NCBI RefSeq assembly: GCF_030269925.1
Contig: NC_085123.1
Span: forward strand, 2,976,001 to 3,040,000
DNA from: Bombyx mori
Lineage: Eukaryota; Arthropoda; Insecta; Lepidoptera; Bombycidae
Length of the DNA stretch: 64,000 nt
Direction: 5' to 3'
Made by a program: the position numbers and the translations under genes. How positions within the stretch are numbered: the first letter of the stretch is position 1; every line of letters begins with the position of its first letter. The notes under the pieces were generated by a model. It was not told the origin of the DNA. It worked only from the letters and a program-made list of their open reading frames with translations, and made no database searches. Below, one piece after another: positions 1 through 13,430 of this stretch.

Positions 1-337
1 TTTTTGTTACTAAGGAGCTACGACAAAGTAAAGAAGGCGCAATTAGGTAAGATAATGGCACCTAATTGTGCGGGCTCAAATACGCCCTACTGCTATATCA
101 ATTTATCCGTCATAATGTTATTGGCAGATGTATAAAAAACAGGAAGACGCGACAGGAAAAATAAATTGATTCCCATGTATCTACTGAAGTATCACACGCA
201 TCTCATGCGTGACAATGAGGGATTGAGATTTGAATTGAGAAGCGAATGAAGTGGTACGAATATGTTTGTGATACTTAATAATCGCATATTTACATCAAAA
301 AAATATGTTATTTATTGTCATTTATTATTATTATTAT

Positions 338-577
338 TTTTATTGCTCTGGTGGGTGGACGAGCTCACAGCCCACCTAGTGTTAAGTGGTTACTGGAGCC
401 CATGGGCATCTACAACGTAAATGCGCCACCCCCCTTGAGATATAAGTTCTAAGATCTCAGTATAGTTACAACGGCTGCTCCACCCTTCAAACCGAAACGC
501 ATTACTGCTTCACGGCAGAAATAGGCAGGGCGGTGGTACCTACCCGCGCGGACTCACAAGAGGTCCTACCACCAGTA
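338..577 (-). mobile_element. Bm1 SINE, 3' part
   Basis: T-run and TATTGC, then the Bm1 body through CTACCACCAGTAA; the tRNA-like head is missing (5' truncated). A short (ATT)n lies just left, at 322-341. Confidence 0.85.
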
Positions 578-2469
578 AAAAATTAGTCAAAGACATGAAC
601 TTATCTCGGTCGTTATTAATGGTTAAAATGCCCGGACGACTGAAGTGTCATTAGATTTGAATATTGTGCTAACTAACGCTAATTATTTCACGAGTACATT
701 AGATCCCCGTACGAATACGTTGCTAGCAGGTTGCGCAATACCGTCTTTACCATAAGGGCACACGGGGCCCGTGCCCAGAGCCCCCATTCTCAGGGGGCCC
801 CTAAGGACCGACAATTTCTCTCACACATTTATTCTCAAAACATTTTTGTTGGGCGCATTACACTTTTTTTACAAATCAGTAATCTTATCAGAAGGTATTT
901 ACAAGGCATATACTACGCCATTATATCGATGACTGCGCCTATTCCTACTGTACTAATTAATAATTATAATATTTCCGAACGCATCTAAAAACCAGCAGCA
1001 TTCTAATATCATTAATGACATATTATATTATCATACTGTATTTGATTACCTATAATAAATTGTCATACTCAGTAAAAAAATGTTATTATAATTCGCTTTC
1101 CAAAAGGGCCTCAAATTCTTGTGTGCCCAAGGGTCCCAGCCTAATTTAAGATGTCCCTGAGGTTGCGATCCCTGAGTAGACGAGGATACAGTCGATATAC
1201 CGACACGTACCTATATTGCGATAGGCTTCTGTTATGTGCCATCTCGTACCTATGCAAACACGAACACGAGATACTACCGTTCCACAAAGGTTTACATACG
1301 AGTTTATATTTATTTCTGTACATATCACGTTTTGTGACCAACCAGAGCCCTAAATACAGCGTCGTTATCGTCGCTCCATCCTTTTTACGGCTTTATTTCT
1401 TCGAAATCTTTCAGATTGATAGTTTTCCTCGAATACGAGAATGCTAAATTAAATGAATCCGCCTACAAAATTCGAGCACATGGGTTTCGAGATGCTTCCT
1501 TTAGAAAAAAATATGCGTAATGAAGCAAAAAATATTGGAATATGGAAATATTTTTACATTTCAATAAAAAGGTGACAGCGTGACGCCTACGTTAAATTAG
1601 TTATTTTTCCATAATGTGAAACGTGCAAAGGCACAAAAATCAAGCTCATTTTTACATTACATTAGAGCATTTCAAGGTTTCGCATTTGAAATCGCCTCGA
1701 TCGATAAGTCTAGACTCAATCTTGTGTTAAAACGGATAAATTTATCAGATTTACTACTTTATCCAATTATCGCTCTGAATATCACAGAAAATATTTTCCA
1801 GTTTGGAAATGACGAAGTTATAAAATTATTTTATTAGTTGAATATTTTAGAGTATACTCCTGTGCTCGATCAATGCGACTTAATCCAAAAGGCTAAAGTC
1901 GTATATCCAACTACTTCAACCATTGAATTAAAACAATATTCGAATAGATTATCGGAACGCGAACGTTATCAAAAAGGCGCAAGAACTACATAGCATCATG
2001 AAATAAAATGTTAGATACGCTTTTGAATTACCGCAGTAACCATTTAAGAAAAAGAAAGAAAAAAAAAACTCGATTCGCAAGCAACACTTCTGGAGGCATG
2101 GGAATATTATGAATCTTCATTCGCTATTAAATACCGAACCATGTACGGAACGTTTCATTAATACTGATTGGGTAACGTTTATAACCTAACACCATTTCAA
2201 TAGCGCTCGGCACCCAAGTTTTTAGATGCATACTTATGCATATTCGCATCTATTATTGTACACACGTATGTATGTATATTCATATTGACGTTGATCAAGA
2301 TTGTTTTTTTTTTAACAACATTGTTATCCGAGTTTAAAACTAGTCTGCGATCGCGATTGCAAACAAGACATTCCGGACTACTAACGCAGTGCACCTGCTG
2401 AATTCAATGTAAAAAAAAAACCTGACCACGCTCTCGCCTAAGTTTTATTTATCGAGACAAAAGTGTTTC
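578..2469. other. No gene seen
   Basis: AT-rich DNA without splice-framed exons or recognisable repeats. Short open frames here show no family features. 731-988 and 1141-1447 look like chance frames. Confidence 0.6.
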
Positions 2470-2712
2470 TTTTTTATTGCTTAGATGGGTGGACGAGCTC
2501 ACAGCTCACCTGGTGTTAAGTGGTTACTGGAGCCCATGGACATCTACAACGTAAATGCGCCACCCACCTTGAGATATAAGTTCTAAGATCTCAGTATAGT
2601 TACAACGGCTGCCCTACCCTTCAAACCGAAACGCATTACTGCTTCACGGCAGAAATAGGCAGGGTGTTGGTACCTACCCGCGCGGACTCACAAGAGGTCC
2701 TACCACCAGTAA
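2470..2712 (-). mobile_element. Bm1 SINE, 3' part
   Basis: Canonical Bm1 body from the T-run and ATTGCTTAGATGGGTGG to CCACCAGTAA; head missing. Confidence 0.88.
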
Positions 2713-3210
2713 TCAGTGTGCGTTTAAAATAATGTCAATATAAATTTCAACAAAACAAAAGGGAACGAATTTCCCCTCTTTTTCAAAATGTTCCCCCCTT
2801 TAAATCCCTACTTTAAAATTTGGTAGTATCAATTGCCTATTCACGATAAGTTTCGTATTTTGTTAATTATAATGTCTAAAATTTAATAATAAAGAATAAT
2901 CTCTAAAATTGCAGCTGAACGGTTTGGTCAAACTTTTTAACCAATCTGGCCAAACTTCATAAATTAGTCAAAGCCGATTGAAACCACAAGATATGCGTAT
3001 GGTAGCTTTACTTCATTGACCACTTTACAATGTCATCACAATGTAATGACATGTTTAAAACACGACAGAATCTTGCGATTATTTTAAAGATAGTGTTGTT
3101 AAAACATAAATTAATATCTTAATATTAAAGACCACATTATTATACTGATTCCTATCGTATGGATTTTCGCGAGCGATTTTATGGAATAAAGAATTTTATA
3201 TTTTGTGCCC

Positions 3211-3458
3211 TTTTTTTATTGCTTAGTGGGGTGAACGAGCTCACAGCCCACCTGGTGTTAAATGATTACTGGAGCCGATAGACATCTACAACGTAAATGC
3301 GCCACCCACTTTGAGATATAACTTCTAAGGTCTCAGTATAGTTACAACGGCTGCCCCACCCTTCAAACCGAAACGCATTACTGCTTCACGGCAGAAATAG
3401 GTGGGGTGGTGGTACCTACCTACCCGTGCGGACTCACAACACGTCCTACCACCAGTAA
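3211..3458 (-). mobile_element. Bm1 SINE, 3' part
   Basis: Bm1 body with a small duplication (CCTACCTACC) and scattered changes; head missing. Confidence 0.85.
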
Positions 3459-3537
3459 AACTGTACATTAAGATTATCAATCAACATTCGAATCGAACAC
3501 ACTATATATGCTAATGCAGCAGGAAAATAATAGTTAA

Positions 3538-3992
3538 TTTATATATTAATACGTGAAGCAAGAACTTTGTATTCCTATTCACGATAAGTTTCGTATTTAT
3601 CGTTTCGTAACCTTTTTACGAAAATTGCGCGGACGGAGGAGTATGAAATTTTCCACACTTATAGCGAATATAGAGAAGAAGTGCACAATGCTAATATTTT
3701 TTTAAATAATGCATAAAAGACACATTAAATCAATAAAGAAAACGTTACACACACTACATACCATGTATTTGACGCACACACGCATGCATACTATTTATTG
3801 TCAAACTTTTGTTCTTGACGTCTGTTGTCAAATTGAGAATATATTAAATATTGTTTGTCTTTATTAATATTTTTCTATAGTGTAGTCTTGGCGAAATTTG
3901 TGATTATAGAAGTATAAAATACAATCATAATAGTGTACAAACTTACAATTCCAATTAATTATAGTCGAATTCGACTACTGCGGGACCTCTAG
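3538..3992 (+). mobile_element. Non-autonomous Helitron, family 1
   Basis: Starts TTTATATATTAATACGTG (the TC end mutated) after A. It ends with a small hairpin (GTCGAATTCGAC), about 12 bases, then CTAG followed by T. Same family as 6498-6860 and 12234-12647; this copy keeps the internal block with ACGCACACACGCATG. Confidence 0.8.
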
Positions 3993-5220
3993 TACATTTA
4001 AATACTTGAACACTTCGGAATATCATTTGTACGAGTATAGATATCTATGCAGCGTCAACGCGTCTTCGAGTTCAACAGAACGACGTCTCGCTTCCCGTTG
4101 GAATACATGCATACATATTATGTACATACATTTGCAAGGCCTTCGATTTCTAAGAACCAGCACTCGGTGTCTCACACTTGAATGGAATAATTAAAATATA
4201 AGGTACACATCGTACATTAATGCACGTTCTAATCAATTTACCGACGAGTACATTAGTCGAGGAAGCTTTAAAATAAAATATTTAGACAAGAACACTGTTT
4301 GCTGAGCTAAAACTCATTATATTTTCCTGTAATCCGTGATTTATTTAGTTATAGTATTTTTACGATACGTTCCAAGCTCTCCAGGGCCTTCTTAACTAGG
4401 GTTGCCAGACATCCCGTATTTCCCGGCACGTCCGGTATTTTAGGCTTAATTTAAAATGTTCCGGCGAGACTGACTCTGTACCACCGTATTCGAAACGTAC
4501 GATTATAATTGTATTGATTTTTATAAATATGTTAAAACCGATAAAAATATGTGAAAACTGACTTGCTACTCGGAGAAATATCAAAATAAATAAATAAAGA
4601 ATGTTACTACATATCTATTTTTATTACTTATTTTTCCCGGGTAAAAGACTAAATTCCCGCATTTTTTTGCCTAATTAAGCAATTGCCCATTATAGGCTGA
4701 AAAAAATCTGGCCACCTTATTATTAACTTATATGTGTTATAAAAATATATATTTTTTTTAATAAAAAAATTACAATTTCAGAAACAATCGTCAAAAATCA
4801 TAACTAAAATTATTTTTATCGACGACCACTTTTTTTTCACGACATCGATTATGAAATATTATGAGAAAATTATATAAATTATATCACTTGAATGAATTCA
4901 TTACAAACGAATCTATGAAGATTCAACAAGAACGGTCGTGGGAGGGGCAACATGGTTTATTTAATCTCTCACATTTCGTTTGAACGAGATTTAATGATGC
5001 GTAATTACAATGTTACACGCGATATAATATCAGATCAGTGCACTGATTTTTTAATGTTATAATTGTTATAAACAAAGCAATTTACAGGGACTTGTAATAA
5101 GCTCGAACAAACGTAGGTGCCTAAAAGTTAAAAACATATATTTTGTTCTGTTTCCTCTTCGTCTTTCCTCATTATAAAACCGAAGGTCCAGGTCTGAAGA
5201 TAACTGCCGATTTTTAAATG
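3993..5220. other. No gene seen
   Basis: AT-rich. 4006-4194 and 4396-4584 are open by chance as far as I can tell. No named repeat recognised. Confidence 0.55.
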
Positions 5221-5460
5221 TAGGTAGGTACCAACCCACTGAGTTTCTCGCCGGATCTTCTCAGTGGATCGCGTTTCCGATCCGGTGGTAGATTCTGCGA
5301 AGCACTGCTCTTGCTAGAGTCAGTGTTAACAACGACGTCATGTTTGAGCCGCGTGAGCTCACCTACTTGTTAAATTTACGCTGAAATGGTCTCTCTAGAC
5401 CTACGGCTTTCTCGCCCACCTGTCCTGGTGAAACTATAAAGGCCTCAGGGCCACCAGTAA
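5221..5460 (+). mobile_element. LINE 3'-end fragment, repeat family C
   Basis: CCACTGAGTTTCTCGCCGGATC to the CTACTTGTTAA region matches copies at 10187, 13080 and 49005. It looks like the 3' end of a Bombyx LINE (possibly BMC1); name uncertain. Confidence 0.65.
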
Positions 5461-5791
5461 TCCTTCAATCATAAAAAAACCATCAGCTTAATAAGGAGAA
5501 AAAAAAGATCTTTAGAGATTAATTGATTATCCTTTTGAAGCTATTTAAAAACAATAAAAGGCTTGTTCTTATTACATCAGTAGCGCGTACTATTTCAAAT
5601 TATAATCAAACAAAATCAATAATATTATTTACACAATTTGAATAATTTACATTTAATTAAGCCATTATTCAAACAATGCTTTTTTTGATAATTATGTACG
5701 AGGAAAACATTTAACCATATATATATAGCTACATATAAATGTGCGTGATGAATTAATTAGATTATTATACATTAATTAATGAACTTCAAAA

Positions 5792-5998
5792 ATGAGAGAG
5801 AGAAGATGGATGTTACTAGGAGATGTATAGGTAGAGGAGGAAGAGGTTGACCGAAGAAGACATGGATGGAGTGTGTGAATAACGATATGAGAGAGACAGA
5901 GGAATGAGTGTTGAGCTGACGGCTGATAGAAGAGAATGGATGAGAAAAATTAGCTGGGCCGACCCCACCTAGTGGGATAATGTGAAGAAAAGAAGAAC
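5792..5998 (+). mobile_element. LINE C-terminal relic, family D
   Basis: Broken frames read GRGGRGRPKKTWMECV, then ELTADRREWMRKISWADPT, with stops and shifts between. This is the typical C-terminus of RTE-like reverse transcriptase. Copies lie at 24243-24700 and 62628-62833 on the minus strand. Confidence 0.7.
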
Positions 5999-6497
5999 TG
6001 AACTTAAAACACTAAAATTATTTAATAGCAATTCGAACTAAAACTTAATTGTTTCTTTTTTCCCTATGATACATTTATTGGGTCATAGTAATGATATTAT
6101 GTTATTATCATTGTACCATGAATAGATCTTCAAAATACCGCATTATGCAAAAATATTTATAACGAAACAAAATTAATTAATTAGGAGTTTTATTGGAAAC
6201 AATATAAAACCTGGTTTAAAGGAAAGGACGACCATTATACGATATGTTTTAAAGCAGGAAGTAACATAAAAATTATGGTCTATGGGCTCCGATAACAACT
6301 TAGCAGTCTAGAGCATTAACTTAGCATCTAGAGCAATAAACAAAGTGCGAATGGTAATAACTGGTTTTACTGGGGTAGATATGGGCAGCCCGTCCGAAAA
6401 GAAGCGAATACCACAGACTGCGAACCTCACAAAACAATGGGAACGCGTTCGCCTATCTTGAGACAAGGCCAAAGTCGGTAGTCGGTAAAGGTCGGAA
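5999..6497. other. No gene seen
   Basis: AT-rich spacer before a Helitron. Nothing recognisable. Confidence 0.5.
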
Positions 6498-6860
6498 TCT
6501 ATATATTATTAATACGTGAAGCAAAAACTTGGTATCCCTTTTTACGAAAATTTTCCCCACTTATAGAGAATATAGAGAAGAAGTGCACAATGCTAATATT
6601 TTTTTAAAATAATGCATAAAAGATACATTAAATCAATAAAGAAAACATTACACAAACTATATACCATGTCAAACTTTTGTTCTTGACGTCTGTTGTCAAA
6701 TTGAGAATAGATTAAATATTGTTTGGCTTTGTTCATATTTTTTATAGTGTGGTCTTGGCGAAATTTGTGATTATATAAGTATAAAATACAAACATAATAG
6801 TGTACAAACTTACAATTCCAATTAATTATAGTCGAATTTCGACTACTGCGGGACTTCTAG
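6498..6860 (+). mobile_element. Non-autonomous Helitron, family 1
   Basis: TC start after A. 3' hairpin GTCGAATTTCGAC, then CTAG before T. Shorter than its two relatives, lacking part of the internal block. Confidence 0.82.
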
Positions 6861-7436
6861 TCATTGGAATTACGACATTCTTACCATTTCAACTAGAACA
6901 CATTGTCGTATGTCTACAGAAATAGTTTGTACGGTACGTTAATTACGACCCGTGCAAACTCAAAACACTGCCAACATCAGGAAACTTTGACATATAAACA
7001 AAAAATAACTGGGTATGTTAATAAAGTAAACGTTATTGTCATGTAGATAGAGCATCAAATCGCATGATTGAACACAATTACGGACAAATTAAAACAGAGA
7101 ACAATAACATAATTTACATAAACGATGTAATTGAATTCACGTGTGACGTGTTTTAAACTGCTATCTCAGAATTATTATGATAGTTTTTTTGTAGCCAAGA
7201 AACGTTAGCATCTTATTCAATGTCAAAAAAAAACCAGCCCAGCTTATTTAAGAACCTTAAAATAAATTCTCAATACAATGTTTAACCCTAAACATGCAAT
7301 AACGAATTAAATGACCCATCTTGAACTTTTGCATTAATAACGCATGTATCGCGTATTTTATTGCATTTGCACATTAACTTCATGACTTTTTGTTACCAAT
7401 TAATCTGGTTATTATACTAATTTTCTTTGTTTTTTT

Positions 7437-7762
7437 TTGGAACGAAGTTCCTTATGGGACGATGCGGAGGGGTACCGGGAACGTCCGTAACGTAAGATTT
7501 TTATTATTAATGCACACAGTGTACGACTTAACTTTGTAATAACGTACAACAAAAAATAACATTTTTTATCATTCATTGACCACAATCTCAGAGCGTTCGT
7601 TTGCGCAATACACTACTAACTCTTATATGCAAACAACCGTGAATGAAGTGTACCACAATAAGTTCGCACGTTATACCTTATACCTCGAATAAAACTTTAA
7701 ATTAATATTTTTATAATAATGAACTTCGTTCCTATCCGGTGTCCCACGACACCACACACCTT
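7437..7762. mobile_element. Possible MITE with GGAACGAAGTTC ends
   Basis: GGAACGAAGTTC at the left recurs as GAACTTCGTTCC near the right end, followed by GTGTCCCACGACACC. The inverted pair brackets about 300 bp of AT-rich DNA. No clear target duplication, so boundaries are approximate. Confidence 0.4.
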
Positions 7763-7948
7763 TTTTTTTTATTAATAGTTGTCGTACACCGTTATCTATC
7801 CGCTATGGTAGAAATAGGTACCAGTATGTGTTGTTGTGATTAGAGTAAAATAAATTTGATTCTATAACAAAATTAGAAACAAGTAGGAACCGATCCTAAA
7901 TAAAACAAGCACGAATATAATCCTTGGCTATTTTAAGGGAAATGTATT

Positions 7949-8059
7949 TTTTTATTGCCCTTGTAGGCAGACTAGCATACGGCCCACCTGATGGTGAGTG
8001 GTTACCGTCGCCCATGGACTTCAGCAATGCTAGAGGCAAAGCCAAGCCGCTGTCTACCA
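7949..8059 (-). mobile_element. LINE 3'-end fragment, repeat family B
   Basis: T-run, then TTGCCCTTGTAGGCAGAC to GCCGCTGTCTACC. Same family as 14008, 36228, 46850 (minus) and 36343, 44329, 50991 (plus). The 36343 copy shows it is the 3' end of a LINE coding frame. Confidence 0.75.
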
Positions 8060-9097
8060 TTAAAATTGAACGTTACGGAAATATGAATTAATTCGTTAAA
8101 CACATCAAGGTATCGTGTATCTCTATACCAATCATAATATTGTGAATGTGAAAATTTGTACATATGTCGGATACTCATTCCCACATATATTCATTGAAAC
8201 TGATTTGGATCAAATTTTGCACTAAACTAGTCTATAACTGGGTTAGCACGTAGGACAATTTATCACAAATGAGATGAACCAGGCAATGTGGCATATACTA
8301 TAACAAATAAGGCACGGTTCGCTGATTCCTGACTGAACAGCTCTACAAATCGACTGGTAGTTTAAGATGGATCATAAATGACCCAAGCAACTATAACGGA
8401 AAAATGCAACGTATTTAATTACAAATTTGATGCGAACGAACCCTGGGACTCGTCTAGTTATCTAATAAAACTAGTGGCCCCAAGAGCCTTCCAACTTCAT
8501 CGGGATTGGTGGGCGAGTTAGAGGACTCAGGGGGGGGGCGGATTGGGGCAGAATTCCTGGAAACCGCCTGAGCGCCTAGCGTTTAAGCTACTGCTTCCCG
8601 AATTAATTCTGGAGTTAATCTCTGAAAAGTATCGGCGAGAAATATTTTGAACTGGTGTTACTGTGTTTTTTTTTAAGTCAAGTACACCTATTAAGTGATA
8701 ATACGATTAGACTAGTAAAATTAAAGCTTTTTTGCAAAGGGAGAGTTTGTCGAGATATAATTTCGGGGTAGACATCGGCATGGCATTGATGACGTTCATG
8801 CCGTGAGCCGTCACTATCACGTGGCATGTTTGTCTGTCTACAATGGTATTTTTTTTAAAAACGGACGAAGTTTACGATTCTATTGAGCGAGGCAAGCGAA
8901 TGCTTCTTACGATTATGGCATACAAGTGAACACATACCATACTAAAAACTCGCATCAATTGAGTTAATTAAATCGACGAGACTTAAGGATACTAACAAGT
9001 TTAAATTGTTTTTTAACAATCAAGAACATTATTGCCTCAAGTTCTCGTCTGCACCTAACTTTTGTGTAAATACAAAAATAAGATAAACCAGTAAAAC
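8060..9097. other. No gene seen
   Basis: Unannotated spacer. Includes a G9 run near 8530 and the imperfect hairpin at 8768-8841 reported separately. Confidence 0.5.
8768..8841. repeat. Imperfect 74-nt hairpin
   Basis: GTAGACA at the left pairs with TGTCTAC at the right. CATG, CA and GATGACG/CGTCACTATC pairings continue inward to a loop of about 13 nt. It could be a small fold-back element or an RNA hairpin. Confidence 0.45.
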
Positions 9098-9237
9098 TTT
9101 TTATTTTTTTATTGCTTAGATGGATGGAAGAGCTCACAGCCCACCTGATGTTAAGTGGTTACCGGAGCCCATAGACATCTACAACGTAAATGCGCCACCC
9201 ATCTTGAGATATAAGTTCTAAGGTCTCAGTATAGTTA
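9098..9237 (-). mobile_element. Bm1 SINE fragment
   Basis: Bm1 3' third only, broken off after GTCTCAGTATAGTTA. Confidence 0.8.
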
Positions 9238-9511
9238 TTGGAACACGTTTTCTCATCTTCTCAGCTTACGTCACAGCGATTTCTTACCTTTTTAAGCATC
9301 AAGTCATATGCTGCTCACTTTTCTCACGTGAAACGATTACGTAGAAAGCGATCAGATGGAAACATCGGATACTTTCGTTGAAAACTCATCTACCTTTGTA
9401 CGTACATACTTGAACATCGCAAGTGGCTCAGTCGCAAATACAGAAAGCCTTGTTTTAATCAATCTCGGTAAGGACCACTCGAAATATTTGCGATAAGTAT
9501 AATACATTATT

Positions 9512-9830
9512 CTTTTTTTTTTATTTATTGCTTAGATGAGTGGACGAGCTCACAGCCCACCTGATGTTAAGTGGTTACTGGAGCATAGACATCTACAACG
9601 TAAGTGCGCCACTCACCTTGAGATATAAGTTGTAAGGTCTCAAGTATATTTACAACGGCTGCCCCACCCTTCAAACCGAAACGCATTACTGCTTCACGGC
9701 AGAAATAGGCAGGGTGGTGGTACCTACCCGTGCTGACTCACAAGAGGTCCTACCACCAGTAATTACGCAAATTATAATTTTGCGGGTATGATTTTTATTA
9801 CACGATGTTATTCCTTCACCGTGGAAGATT
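9512..9830 (-). mobile_element. Bm1 SINE, longer copy
   Basis: T-run to CCACCAGTAATTACGC and on through the ACACGATGTTATTCC block. The tRNA-like head is missing. Confidence 0.85.
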
Positions 9831-10186
9831 CAATTCATATACTCGTAAATAAAATTAACAATGCACTAACTGCTATGAAGTTTTCGTTATTGGCTTTATA
9901 TGTGAACGTAGTTTTTCGGTCGCCTGACGCAGCGAAATATCTCAGCGTCCATATCGATATTCTGCCTATTTCCGCCGTAATTAATGCGCCCCGATGAGAT
10001 ATGTAAATTTAAAGAGAACTTGAGAGTTTAATCTAATCTACAATACGTTATGTGGGCCGTGAGCATGTCTGGCCAATTCCGATATCAATACCAAACATGT
10101 GACGAATGCCTGTTGGCCCAACGATTCACAAAGTATTGACGTTGGTAAAGGCATGAACCATGATGCCGTTTAATTTATTTATTTTT
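9831..10186. other. No gene seen
   Basis: The open frame at 9788-9997 begins in the SINE tail and has no family features. Confidence 0.5.
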
Positions 10187-10440
10187 TCCCTACTTAAGCT
10201 GAGAGCCTTGAGAGGCTATATCAGCGTAACTTTAACTAGTAGGTGAGCTCACGGGGCTCAAACCTGACGACGTTGCTAACACGAACCCTAGCAAGAGCCG
10301 TGCTTCGCAGAATCTACCACCGGGTCGGAAACGCGACCCACTGAGAAGTGTCTGAGGGTTAATTTACTCGTCGAGCCCTTCGTCGCAAGCGACGGGTTCG
10401 ACGAGATCGATGACCGGGGCCGTTTAAACATTTCCGTCGT
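10187..10440 (-). mobile_element. LINE 3'-end fragment, family C
   Basis: Matches 49005-49245 in reverse, including the CGTCGCAAGCGACGGGTTCG stretch, with a small internal deletion after ACTGAGAAG. Confidence 0.65.
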
Positions 10441-11354
10441 CATTTACGTGTTTTCTTTTTCTCGTAGAGAATTTTAACCTGACAATAAATTAGACATTCA
10501 AGCAAGAATAATGCGCTGATTGTGTACACATACAAAAAGTTGCCGTCGCGCCGACTAGAACCTTATATGCGGAGTTATTTGCATAATGATATACTGAACG
10601 ATGCTAATTCGCAACAAGGACGTTTGCGTTTATAATTTATTGTGACAATGACAATAACGCATTAATAACAGTAAGCCATATCGGGGATACGTTTTGAGTT
10701 TCAATTTAATTTATAATACAAAAACAATGTCGTCTCGTGTAGAAATTTCGTGCTTTTTTTTTTCCTTAACTAACTCTGTACAGCTATCGACTTACGCAGA
10801 GTTTCGTCTCATTCGACCGAATTTACAAACGAATTTCAATACAAAACACACAATTCGATATATTCCTATGGATTCGTTCGATATATTCCTTAATTTATTA
10901 ACTACCAGTTTTATTCACGAGGTATTTAAACGCCTTTAAGTTTTTACTTCCCCGAAAACTTAATGAATTGTGAAAATCGGTACCTAATTCAGGTAACATA
11001 AGTATACTTTATCGTCCAAAAGTCTCATATGTAAAATTTTAAGTACCTACCTATCGAAAATATGCAGTTTGAGTTTTACATACTAGTATTACATAAATTT
11101 CCTTATAATTTGATGAAACTGTTCTTTAAATGTCTGCTTAAGCTAAAATTATTATTGAAAATGCAAACGGACAGATTTATTAAACGTATTTCCAAGAGAT
11201 TACTATATCAGCCGAGTTATCAATTCATGTTATTCCTAACTAATTCGAATAAATTAAACGATACAGGTTGGCGGTTGTTGGCGCATCATGCAATAGCTAA
11301 TAGATAATTTTAATGATATTTTATGCTTAACTTCTAAAAATAATATGATCACAA
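10441..11354. other. No gene seen
   Basis: AT-rich. The two 81-codon open frames (10694-10939, 11062-11307) are low-complexity, lack splice context and are not supported as genes. Confidence 0.5.
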
Positions 11355-11603
11355 TTGAGGCCGTCAGCGCAAAAGTGGTCTAAGCTTACCAGGTTAGTAT
11401 GGAGATAATGAAGTTTGAATTTACTCTTACACTGCTTTGTAGGCAAAAACAATGTTTACAAAGCCATAATAAAATTTAATCTATGGGTGAAATTAGGGAT
11501 TAGGGGTTTTCATCAAAATTTGTTATGTTTTAAATAAATTGCAATATATAAGTGCGAATATGAAAAATTGTGGGTTAAGCCACTTTTGCGCTCACAGCCT
11601 CAA
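11355..11603. mobile_element. MITE with GAGGC..AGCGCAAAAGTGG inverted ends
   Basis: Terminal inverted repeats TTGAGGCCGTCAGCGCAAAA and its partner TTTTGCGCTCACAGCCTCAA, about 24 bp with two mismatches, enclose 249 bp. A second copy at 57473-58036 carries a Bm1 insertion. Confidence 0.72.
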
Positions 11604-12233
11604 TTTTTCATCTAATTATATCTATACGTATGTTACTTGAGAACTCCCAAATGGCTATACCGAATTCGATGGAATCTTCAGATTGGCCTGACGGGTGATG
11701 CTGTGAAGTTTGTTGGCGATTGACTCAATATCAAATCAAAAACCCGCTAGTAAAGCAGGCCGAGTTTGAGTAGTATAAAAATAAAAATCAATGTGTGTAT
11801 GTTACGTTCTTTATGCGGGCCTAAAACATTCATGCAATTGTGATGAAACTTGGTACTTGTTTTTGGCATTCCAATTCTAGTGTTTATCACAGTTCCGCCA
11901 GTATAAGTAAGGCGGCGCGCGAGTGCTATCAAGAAATTTATGTTTTTTCATACAATGGTCACAACAAAGCATGACTAGGTTTCGCTCATACATTTGTCCT
12001 GACTAATAACTATTCATCAACGTTGAGCTTGAGCTGCGTTGGGGTTACGAACATGATGATAAGGCTATTGAAGCCTTATTATCCGATTAAGCATCCACTA
12101 AGGCATTATTTTTGGATATTTTACTTATAAGCGTGTAAAATAAGGGATGAAAGGTTGTATGAATGTTCATTTTCAATACTCTCTTAACAAAAACGTGAAA
12201 CTTCTTTTACTTGTTTCAGATTGGATATAAATA
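11604..12233. other. No gene seen
   Basis: Spacer between a MITE and a Helitron. Nothing recognisable. Confidence 0.5.
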
Positions 12234-12647
12234 TCTATATATTAATACATGAAGCAAAAACTTTGTATCCCTTTTTACGAAAATTGCGCGGATGCAGGAG
12301 TATAAAATTTTCCACACTTATAGAGAATATAGAGAAGAAGTGCACAATGCTAAAAATTTTTTAAATAATACATAAAAGATACATTAAATCAATAAAGAAA
12401 ACATTACACACACTACATACCATGTATTTGACGCACACACGCATGCATACTATTTATCGTCAAACTTTTGTTCTTGACATCTGTTGTCAAATTGAGAATA
12501 GAATATGGTTTGTCTTTGTTAATATTTTTTATAGTGTAGTCTTAGCGAAATTTGTGATTATAAAAGTATAAAATACAATCACAATAGTGTACAAACTTAC
12601 AATTCCAATTAATTATAGTCGAATTTCGACTACTGCGGGACCTCTAG
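12234..12647 (+). mobile_element. Non-autonomous Helitron, family 1
   Basis: Best-preserved copy: A|TCTATATATTAATAC at the start. GTCGAATTTCGAC hairpin, then CCTCTAG|T at the end. No open frame. Confidence 0.85.
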
Positions 12648-13079
12648 TATGTATAATTAATCGGTGTTGTAACTATGAATGTACCAGCAACAACTGTATT
12701 TAGTGTACACAAGATATATACATATACGAGATAGGTAGATGGGAGCCTCGTTTTAATTCGGCCAATAAAATCGTTATTTATTCAATTCACATTTTAGAGT
12801 TCCGAACGTATCGGGGCCGCGCGAAACGTTTTAATTAATATAATTGACAAACAAACAAACACATACGAACGTTAACGTCTAGAGGTCATTGCGAAAAAAA
12901 AAAACAATTAGGTACTCGTAAATTACAAAAAGAATAAATAATAGTTTATTAAAAACTATTATTAAACTTAAAAAAAACATTTTTTAAACTATTATTTATT
13001 TATCATTTTTTAGTTGAATTTCAATTTTTTCAACTTTTTTTTTATTTTGCAAATATACATTTTTAATTTTGAATTGTCT
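12648..13079. other. No gene seen
   Basis: AT-rich, with A and T homopolymer runs near 12892, 12970 and 13020. Confidence 0.5.
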
Positions 13080-13285
13080 TTTTTTTTTCCTACCTAAGCT
13101 GATAGCCTCGAGAGGCTATTTCAGCGTAACCGTGGTTAGTAGGTGAGCTCACGGGGCTCAAACCTGACGACGATGCTAACACGAACCCTAGCAAGAGTCG
13201 TGCTTCGCAGAATCTACCACCGGATCGGAAACGCGACCCACTGAGAAGATCCGGCGAGAAACTCAGTGGGCTGTGTCTGAGAGTT
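13080..13285 (-). mobile_element. LINE 3'-end fragment, family C
   Basis: T-run then CCTACCTAAGCTGATAGCC through ACTCAGTGGGCTGTG. Good match to 49005-49245 reversed. Confidence 0.68.
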
Positions 13286-13430
13286 GGAATTGTCATCGGT
13301 CCTTAATAAGTATACCAAATTTCGAGTTAATCCGACGTTTTGAAGGGGGTCAAAATCATGTTCAAAAATTCCGTTACATACTAACATACATACATATAGT
13401 CTGAAGCTAATAAAAGCGTATTAAAAATAT
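13286..13430 (+). repeat. Possible repeat tail with (CATA)n
   Basis: CCAAATTTCGAGTTAATCCG ... CATACATACATATAG resembles the 3' tail of a repeat that I recall from many Lepidoptera. Only one copy in the window, so support is limited. Confidence 0.35.
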
